DNA from: JALZAA01 sp035938395
GTDB taxonomy: Bacteria > Actinomycetota > Acidimicrobiia > IMCC26256 > JACDBD01
NCBI GenBank assembly: GCA_035938395.1
Contig: DASZGY010000056.1
Span: 1 to 21,263 of the forward strand
DNA length: 21,263 nt
Direction: 5' to 3'
The position numbers were made by a program, and so were the translations under genes. The stretch's first letter is position 1; each line of letters opens with the position of its first letter. Under the pieces are notes generated by a model. It worked only from the letters and a program-made list of their open reading frames with translations, did no database searches and had not been told where the DNA came from. Positions 16,288 to 21,263 of the stretch are shown here, piece by piece.

Positions 16288-17837
16288 TCGTCTCGCTGCT
16301 CACCCAGGCGCGCGACGTCCCGAACATCGCGACGCCGTCGGTCGACTGGCTCGCCGTCTCTCCGGAGATCGCGCTCGCCGGCGCCGCGGTGGCGATCGTG
16401 CTGCTGCGATCGCTCGTGCGGCGGGCCAGCTGGGTCTACCCGGTGTCGATCGTGCTGGCGTTCAGCGGCGTGACGGCGGCGGCCGCGCTCCTCGTCCGCC
16501 AGTGGAGCGAGTTCCAGGACCACGGCGCGATCACGACGATCGCCGGCATGCTGCGCGTCGACGGGTTCGGCGTGTTCCTCGGCGGAGTTGTCGTCGCCGC
16601 CACCGCGCTCGCCCTCTTGCTCTCCGTCAGCTACATCGAGCGCGAGCGCCTCGAGGGTCCCGAGTACCTGGCGCTGGTGCTGCTGTCGGCCACCGGCATG
16701 CTCGCGATGACGACCGCCAACGACCTCGTCATCGTGTTCCTCGCGCTCGAGATCCTCTCGATCCCGCTGTACGTCCTGGCCGCGTTCGACCGCCGCCGTC
16801 TCGCGTCGCAGGAAGCGGGGATCAAGTACTTCGTGCTGGGCGCGTTCTCGTCGGCGGTGTTCCTCTACGGCGTCGCGCTGGTGTACGGCGCCACCGGGAC
16901 GACCTCCCTCACGGGGATCTCCCGGTTCCTCGCCGCCAACACCGTCCTCGACGAGGGCGTGCTGCTCATCGGCCTCGGACTGCTCCTCGTCGGGCTCGGG
17001 TTCAAGGTGGCGGCGGTGCCGTTCCACATGTGGACGCCCGACGTGTACCAGGGCGCGCCGACTCCGGTGACCGCGTTCATGTCGTCCGCTACCAAGGTCG
17101 CCGGGTTCGCCGCGCTGCTGCGCGTGTTCCAGGTGTCGTTCCCGCTGTTCCGCAACGACTGGCGTCCGGCGGTCGGCGCGCTGGCGATCCTCTCGCTCGT
17201 CATCGGCAGCGTGGTCGCCCTCGTGCAGGACGACGTGAAGCGGATGCTCGCCTACTCGTCGATCGCGCACGCCGGCTACATCCTCGTCGGGTTCGCCGCC
17301 GCCGCCGTCTCGAACGGGGGCGCGTCCGCCCGCGGGCTGCAATCGGCGCTGTTCTATCTCCTCGTCTATGCGTTCATGACGATCGGCGCCTTCGCGGTGG
17401 TCACAGTGGTGGCGCGCTCCTCGCACGACGCCCGCCACACGCTGTCCGAGTACCGCGGCCTCGGTACAGAGCGCCCGGCGCTCGCCGCGCTGCTGGCGTT
17501 CTTCCTGCTCGCTCAGGCGGGTGTGCCGTTCACGGGAGGGTTCGTCGCCAAGCTGCAGGTCTTCGCGGCCGCGGTCGACGCCAAGCTGTACTACCTGGCC
17601 ATCGTGGGTGTCGTTGCCGCCGTCGTCGCCGCGTTCTTCTACCTGCGGGTCGTGGTGACGATGTACACGGGCGGCGAAGAACCGGCCGAGGCGGCCGAGC
17701 CCGGACGGCGGTCCCTGCGGATCGACCCGCCCGCCGCGGCCGTGCTCGCGGTCACCGCCGGGTTCACGCTGGTGCTCGGCATCCTGCCCGGCGCGTTCCT
17801 CGACATCGCGAAGGACGCCACCTTCCTGATCCGCTGA
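16284..17837 (+). CDS. nuoN: NADH-quinone oxidoreductase subunit N (antiporter-like)
   Basis: NuoN is the proximal antiporter-like pumping subunit and the last gene of the first operon. The 517-residue protein has Glu156 in FLALEILSIPLYVLAAF and Lys241 in LGFKVAAVPFHMWTPDVYQG, followed by APTPVTAFMSSATKVAGF. The second half has DDVKRMLAYSSIAHAGYILVG. A short acidic loop near the C terminus (GGEEPAEAAEPGRRS) resembles one in NuoL. GTG at 16284 overlaps the nuoM stop. The gene ends eight bases before the stop of a convergent gene, and no terminator hairpin is visible between them. Confidence 0.97.
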   Translation: MIVSLLTQARDVPNIATPSVDWLAVSPEIALAGAAVAIVLLRSLVRRASWVYPVSIVLAFSGVTAAAALLVRQWSEFQDHGAITTIAGMLRVDGFGVFLGGVVVAATALALLLSVSYIERERLEGPEYLALVLLSATGMLAMTTANDLVIVFLALEILSIPLYVLAAFDRRRLASQEAGIKYFVLGAFSSAVFLYGVALVYGATGTTSLTGISRFLAANTVLDEGVLLIGLGLLLVGLGFKVAAVPFHMWTPDVYQGAPTPVTAFMSSATKVAGFAALLRVFQVSFPLFRNDWRPAVGALAILSLVIGSVVALVQDDVKRMLAYSSIAHAGYILVGFAAAAVSNGGASARGLQSALFYLLVYAFMTIGAFAVVTVVARSSHDARHTLSEYRGLGTERPALAALLAFFLLAQAGVPFTGGFVAKLQVFAAAVDAKLYYLAIVGVVAAVVAAFFYLRVVVTMYTGGEEPAEAAEPGRRSLRIDPPAAAVLAVTAGFTLVLGILPGAFLDIAKDATFLIR

Positions 17838-17845
17838 TCAGAGGT

Positions 17846-18862
17846 CTACGCGACGTCGCGGCGGCGGCGGAACCATCGGCGGCGGGCGCTGTCGCGTGGG
17901 CGAGCCGCCTCGGCCTCGTGCTCGTCGAGGGCGCGGGCGGCGAGGTGGTGCGACTCCTCGATGAGCATCATGGAGTCGGAGAAGTCGAACAGGTCCCGCT
18001 GGTCGGACGGGCTCGGGAGCACGACCACGTCGACCTCGGGCGGCGTGTGGCGGAGCTCGAGGTCGAAGCGCTGGTTGCGGGAGATCGCGAACGCGCGCAC
18101 CGCGACGTCGAGCGGCGAGCGCATCCTGCGCTCGATCAGCGCACCGGACACGTTGCACACGTAGATCCGGTCGATCGGGCCGGAGACGGCGTGCCACAGG
18201 GGCACGGTGTTCGTCACGGCGCCGTCGACGAGGAGGCGCTCGTCGTGCGCGATGGGCGGGAAGAGCGCCGGGAGCGCGGTGCTGGCGAGCAGGGCCGGCT
18301 CGACGGGCCCGCTCGCGAACACGACCTCGTCGCCGGTGCTCAGGTCGGTCGCGACCACGCGCAGCGGCACCTCGGTCTCCGCGAATGTCTCGGCCGTGTG
18401 CGCCCGGTCGAGGATCGCGCGCAGGCCCTCGTTCGTGAACAAGTGATCGTCACGGCGCAGCACGTTCCACGCCCGGGCGAGCCTGCCGCCCTGGAACACC
18501 TCGCCCGTACGGATCGACATCCACACGTCGGCGAGGTGCTCGACGCCGGGGACGGTCGGGTCCGTCGCCACCACCGCCCCGTTCAGCGCCCCCGCCGAGG
18601 TGCCGATCACCACGTCGGGGACGATGTCGCGTTCGAGCAACGCTCGCAGCATGCCCACCTGGCTGACGGCCTGGTTGCCGCCGCCGGACAGCACGAACGC
18701 GGTGCGCGGTCGGTCGGGCGAGCGCATGCTCCGGGCAGTCGTCGCAGGAGTGCTCAAGGGCCAAACCTCGGCAGGGCGTCGCTCGGTCGTCGCGGCGACC
18801 TCATCTTGGTCGGGATCGAAGCGGGCGGGAGGGACCATCGCTCTCCGAGAACGATCGCACAT
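17846..18862 (-). CDS. Patatin-like phospholipase / lipid acyl hydrolase
   Basis: This protein, up to 338 residues, belongs to the patatin-like hydrolases, which cleave acyl groups from lipids using a Ser-Asp dyad. The nucleophile elbow is GTSAG with Ser89, and the Asp is Asp213 in VDGAVTN. The oxyanion loop reads LSGGGNQAVSQVG (58-70), where the more usual pattern is GGGxRG, so its Arg and Gly are Gln and Ala. A very Arg-rich end (RRRWFRRRRD) might touch membrane lipids. The start is uncertain: ATG 18862 is the longest, ATG 18838 has GGAGAG just upstream, and ATG 18727 begins right before the conserved core. It converges on nuoN and diverges from nuoA2. Substrate and role are unknown. Confidence 0.88.
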   Translation of the reverse strand: MCDRSRRAMVPPARFDPDQDEVAATTERRPAEVWPLSTPATTARSMRSPDRPRTAFVLSGGGNQAVSQVGMLRALLERDIVPDVVIGTSAGALNGAVVATDPTVPGVEHLADVWMSIRTGEVFQGGRLARAWNVLRRDDHLFTNEGLRAILDRAHTAETFAETEVPLRVVATDLSTGDEVVFASGPVEPALLASTALPALFPPIAHDERLLVDGAVTNTVPLWHAVSGPIDRIYVCNVSGALIERRMRSPLDVAVRAFAISRNQRFDLELRHTPPEVDVVVLPSPSDQRDLFDFSDSMMLIEESHHLAARALDEHEAEAARPRDSARRRWFRRRRDVA

Positions 18863-18910
18863 GCCCGCCGATTCCCGGCGCCAACGCCCCTTCCGTGCTG
18901 CTCGCGCCGT

Positions 18911-18941
18911 TTGTAGCGCCGGAATTGGCCCGGTGTAGTGT
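18911..18941 (+). promoter_or_regulatory. Candidate promoter for the second nuo locus
   Basis: TTGTAG at 18911-18916 and TAGTGT at 18936-18941, separated by 19 bp, resemble actinobacterial -35 and -10 hexamers. They lie in the 120-bp gap between the divergent patatin gene and nuoA2. Transcription would start near 18948, giving a leader of about 35 nt. The spacer is longer than the ideal 17-18 bp. Because the neighbouring gene runs the other way, nuoA2 must have its own promoter somewhere here. Confidence 0.35.
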
Positions 18942-18969
18942 CCGTTTGGGTCCTACTCCCGTCGGCCTT

Positions 18970-18975
18970 GGGGGG
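18970..18975 (+). promoter_or_regulatory. Ribosome-binding site deciding the nuoA2 start
   Basis: GGGGGG lies seven bases before GTG 18983. It supports that start over the in-frame GTG at 18938, which overlaps the candidate -10 element and would add fifteen residues not typical of NuoA. Confidence 0.55.
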
Positions 18976-18982
18976 TCGCGCG

Positions 18983-19345
18983 GTGACGACGTACTACCAG
19001 ACCTATCTCGCGGTCGCGGTGCTCGCCGCCGCGGCGGCGGGCATGTTCGGCGCCATGCTCGGCGTCGGGCGGCTCCTCCGTCCCAACCGGCCGCAGGACG
19101 AGAAGTACATCACCTACGAGGCCGGCTCGGACCCCGTCTCCGGCTTCGGCCAGTCGAACATCCGGTACTACGTCTACGCGTTGCTCTTCGTGATGTTCGA
19201 CGTGGAGGCCGTGTTCATCTTCCCGTGGGCGATCCGCCTCGAGAGCCTGGGCACGTTCGCCCTGGTCGAGATGGTGGTGTTCGTCGTGATCCTCGCGCTG
19301 GGCTTGGTGTACGCCTGGCGCAAGGGGGTGCTCAGGTGGGCCTAG
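18983..19345 (+). CDS. nuoA2: NADH-quinone oxidoreductase subunit A (second set)
   Basis: This second NuoA is a compact 120-residue protein with three membrane segments, near residues 8-28, 62-82 and 93-112. The family loop reads YITYEAGSDPVSG (42-54) and helix 2 carries LFVMFDVEAVFIFPW (68-82). It differs widely from the NuoA at 2292 and lacks that protein's long C-terminal tail, so the pair is not a recent duplication. GTG at 18983 is chosen for its GGGGGG ribosome-binding site and because the protein then starts with the usual short segment before helix 1. Its last ten bases overlap nuoB2. It opens a second complex I locus preceded by its own probable promoter. Confidence 0.95.
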   Translation: MTTYYQTYLAVAVLAAAAAGMFGAMLGVGRLLRPNRPQDEKYITYEAGSDPVSGFGQSNIRYYVYALLFVMFDVEAVFIFPWAIRLESLGTFALVEMVVFVVILALGLVYAWRKGVLRWA

Positions 19346-19851
19346 TCGAACGCGGCCGGGTCCCCAAGCCGCTCACGTGGCTCCTCAACTACAGCCGCAA
19401 GTACTCGCTGTGGATGTTCCAGTGGGGCCTCGCGTGCTGCGCCATCGAGATGGGCGCCGCCCTTGCCAGCCCGCGCTACGACATGATGCGGCTCGGCGTC
19501 ATCCCGTTCCCGGCCAGCCCCCGCCAGGCCGACCTCGTCGTGATCTCGGGCACCGTCACCGACAAGATGGCGCCCGCCATCAAGCGCCTGTACGAGCAGA
19601 TGCCCGATCCGAAGTACGTGATCTCCATGGGCGCGTGCGCCAACTGCGGCGGCCCCTACTGGGACTCGTACTCGGTCACCAAGGGCGTCGACCAGATCAT
19701 CCCCGTCGACGTGTACGTGCCCGGCTGCCCGCCGCGCCCCGAGGCGCTGCTCCAGGGCATCGTCCTGCTCCAGGAGCGCATCCAGCAGGAGGGCATCGGG
19801 AACGACGAGCTCAAGGCCCGCTGGACCGGGGAGCCGATCGTCGTTGGCTGA
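19336..19851 (+). CDS. nuoB2: NADH-quinone oxidoreductase subunit B (second set)
   Basis: This second NuoB has 171 residues and retains all four N2-cluster ligands: Cys34 and Cys35 in GLACCAIEMG, Cys101 in SMGACANC and Cys131 in VPGCPPRPE. An extra cysteine, Cys104, follows in NCGGPYWDSYSV. The stretch PASPRQADLVVISGTVTDKM resembles, from memory, the NuoB of the second nuo cluster of Streptomyces more than that of the first. GTG at 19336 lies within the end of nuoA2, giving a ten-base overlap and tight coupling. An electron-transferring role is likely; the electron donor of this second complex is unknown. Confidence 0.95.
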   Translation: MGLVERGRVPKPLTWLLNYSRKYSLWMFQWGLACCAIEMGAALASPRYDMMRLGVIPFPASPRQADLVVISGTVTDKMAPAIKRLYEQMPDPKYVISMGACANCGGPYWDSYSVTKGVDQIIPVDVYVPGCPPRPEALLQGIVLLQERIQQEGIGNDELKARWTGEPIVVG

Positions 19852-20704
19852 CGACCTCGAGCGCGAGCAGAGCGGCGCCGCCGAGGAGGTGAGCGTCGAG
19901 CAGCAGCTCGCCCGGACCGACGAGGGGGCTGCGGCCGAGCAGGCGCGCGCCGACGCCGACGAGGCGGACGCGCCGCCCACCGACGAGCAGGCGGCGGGGG
20001 AGTCACGCCCGTTCGACGACGTCGAGCAGGAACTGCTGGCCCGCCTCGAGCGCGAGTTGGGTGACGGGATCGTCGAGTCCGCCGACGCCTTCGGCATGCT
20101 GGTGGTGCGCGTGAAGCCCGACGCGTGGCGCCGGGCGGCCGAGGTCAGCAAGCACGAGCTCGAATGCGACTACCTCTCGTTCATCGCCGGCATCGACTGG
20201 CAGCCCGCGCCGCGAGAGGGCGACGAGGCGGGCGGCGACACGTCGTCGCCGGTCCAGCCGACCGAGATGACCTTCGGCGTCGCCGGGTCCGCGGGCCGGA
20301 TGCAGGTCTTCGCGCACGTCGAGTCCACCAAGCGCCACTGGGGCGTCACGCTCAAGACGGACGTCGACGAGCGCGACCCGCACGCCGATTCGTGGGTGGC
20401 GACGTACCCGGGTGCGGACTGGCACGAACGCGAGTGCTGGGAGATGTACGGCGTCGCCTTCGACGGCCACCCGAGCCTCCGGCACCTCTATCTCCCGTCC
20501 GAGTTCGAGGGTCACCCGTTGCGCAAGGACTATCCATTGCTCGCCCGGATCGTGAAGCCGTGGCCCGGGCTCGTCGACGTCGAGGCCATGCCCGGAGAGG
20601 ACGCGCCGGCGGCCGAGAACGGTGAGGGAACCGCGGCGGCGGACGCCGACACGTCGGCGGACGCCGCTCAGCCGGCGGGTGCCGGCGAGGGAGATGGCTC
20701 GTGA
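19844..20704 (+). CDS. nuoC2: NADH-quinone oxidoreductase subunit C (second set), with acidic extensions
   Basis: This 286-residue NuoC contains the family core at about residues 58-245, with the signature YPGADWHERECWEMYGV (188-204), FDGHPSLRHLYLP and GHPLRKDYPL. It is flanked by an Ala/Glu/Asp-rich N-terminal extension of about 57 residues and a similar C-terminal tail of about 40 residues, both probably disordered. A short insert near 123-138 (REGDEAGGD) adds to the length. The start is a TTG at 19844 overlapping nuoB2 by eight bases, supported by GGGGAG ten bases upstream. GTG 19889 is an in-frame alternative without a usable spacer. The stop overlaps the nuoD2 GTG (GTGA). The core family call is firm; the start is moderately sure. 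Confidence 0.93.
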   Translation: MADDLEREQSGAAEEVSVEQQLARTDEGAAAEQARADADEADAPPTDEQAAGESRPFDDVEQELLARLERELGDGIVESADAFGMLVVRVKPDAWRRAAEVSKHELECDYLSFIAGIDWQPAPREGDEAGGDTSSPVQPTEMTFGVAGSAGRMQVFAHVESTKRHWGVTLKTDVDERDPHADSWVATYPGADWHERECWEMYGVAFDGHPSLRHLYLPSEFEGHPLRKDYPLLARIVKPWPGLVDVEAMPGEDAPAAENGEGTAAADADTSADAAQPAGAGEGDGS

Positions 20705-21263
20705 GCGTCGACTTCGCCGTTGACCGGCAGGCGTGGCGTCACCTGGCCGACGCGCAGGTGAACGTCGAGCTCGACACCGGCGACATGATCCTCAACCTCG
20801 GGCCGCAGCACCCGGCCACGCACGGCACGCTGCGCCTCGTCGTCCGCCTCGACGGCGAGCGCGTGATCTCGGCCGACCCCGTCATCGGCTACATGCACCG
20901 CGGCTACGAGAAGCTCACCGAGTTCCGGACGTACCCGCAGGTCACCACGCTCATCAACCGCATCGACTGGCTGTCGAGCTTCGCCAACGAGGTGCCGTTC
21001 ATGCACGGCGCCGAGCTGCTGATGGGCATCGAGGCGCCGCCCCGGGCGCAGTACATCCGGACGATCCTGACCGAGCTGTCGCGCATCGCGACGTTCGTGC
21101 TGTTCCTCGGCGAGATGGGCCTCCAGGTGGGCGCGCTCACGCCCCCGTTCTACGGGTTCCGCGACCGCGAGCACGTGCTCAACCTCATCGAGGCCGCGAC
21201 CGGCGGTCGGTTCCACCCCAACTTCAACCGCATCGGCGGGCTCAAGGACGACCTGCCGTGGGG
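20701..21263 (+). CDS. nuoD2: NADH-quinone oxidoreductase subunit D (second set), truncated by the window end
   Basis: This frame starts with GTG overlapping the nuoC2 stop and stays open to the window end, giving 187 codons of an expected 380-400. The family blocks are clear: GPQHPATHGTLR (34-45), GYMHRGYEKL (63-72), LTELSRIATFVLFLGE and TPPFYGFRDRE. The quinone-site histidine is kept as His41. The residue exactly 49 positions later, where Thermus Nqo4 has Tyr87 and the NuoD at 4003 has Tyr123, is Trp90 in NRIDWLSSF. From memory, NuoD of the second Streptomyces nuo cluster also has Trp in this context. This subunit lacks the long acidic N terminus of the first NuoD. Its function beyond the family role cannot be fixed from half a protein. 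Confidence 0.95.
   Translation, partial: MSVDFAVDRQAWRHLADAQVNVELDTGDMILNLGPQHPATHGTLRLVVRLDGERVISADPVIGYMHRGYEKLTEFRTYPQVTTLINRIDWLSSFANEVPFMHGAELLMGIEAPPRAQYIRTILTELSRIATFVLFLGEMGLQVGALTPPFYGFRDREHVLNLIEAATGGRFHPNFNRIGGLKDDLPW

Noticed and set aside
17849..17860. Palindrome CGCGACGTCGCG as a terminator
   Set aside because: It has no T tract or loop, lies inside the patatin coding end, and is easily explained by GC-rich codons.
16502..18916. 804-codon plus-strand open frame from nuoN through the patatin gene
   Set aside because: It spans two genes of opposite orientation and is Arg/Pro-rich without motifs, so it is a compositional shadow.
18938..18982. Upstream GTG as the start of nuoA2
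   Set aside because: It would overlap the likely -10 element and add an atypical leader, while GTG 18983 has a strong ribosome-binding site.

Overview
The window is dense, very GC-rich DNA from a high-GC Gram-positive bacterium, most likely an actinobacterium and perhaps from the class Acidimicrobiia. The taxon is inferred from base composition, frequent GTG starts, actinobacterial-type Nuo proteins and a geranylgeranyl/menaquinone-reductase-like gene just upstream of nuoA. It is not proven by any marker gene. No tRNA, rRNA, CRISPR array or insertion sequence was seen, and no gene-free stretch exceeds about 200 bp.

Layout: (1) Positions 1-789, minus strand, hold a 219-residue membrane protein of unknown function followed 4 nt later by the start of a second gene that runs off the window. 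(2) Positions 989-2236, plus strand, encode a geranylgeranyl-reductase-family flavoprotein, probably acting on the menaquinone side chain. (3) Positions 2292-17837 hold a complete 14-gene respiratory complex I operon, nuoABCDEFGHIJKLMN, in canonical order. Eleven of its thirteen junctions (nuoC to nuoN) have overlapping or nearly touching stop and start codons. A 22-codon mini-ORF fills the nuoA-nuoB gap exactly. (4) Positions 17846-18862, minus strand, encode a patatin-like lipid hydrolase converging on nuoN. (5) Positions 18983-21263, plus strand, begin a second, clearly divergent complex I locus: nuoA2, nuoB2, nuoC2 and a truncated nuoD2.

Together, the first operon should make a full NADH:menaquinone oxidoreductase. 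It has the NuoEFG electron-input module, every iron-sulfur ligand set (N1a, N3, N1b, N4, N5, N6a, N6b, N2 and the off-path N7), the quinone-site His and Tyr of NuoD, and the antiporter Glu/Lys pairs of NuoL, NuoM and NuoN. The flavoprotein upstream may tailor the menaquinone the complex uses. The second locus keeps the N2 ligands in NuoB2, but NuoD2 has Trp exactly where the quinone-binding Tyr should be. That suggests a specialised complex-I-like enzyme rather than a simple duplicate. Whether it has its own NuoEFG cannot be seen here.

This is mostly well-understood respiratory machinery. The points most worth a second look are the tandem second complex I, its altered quinone site, and the unidentified membrane protein at the left edge.
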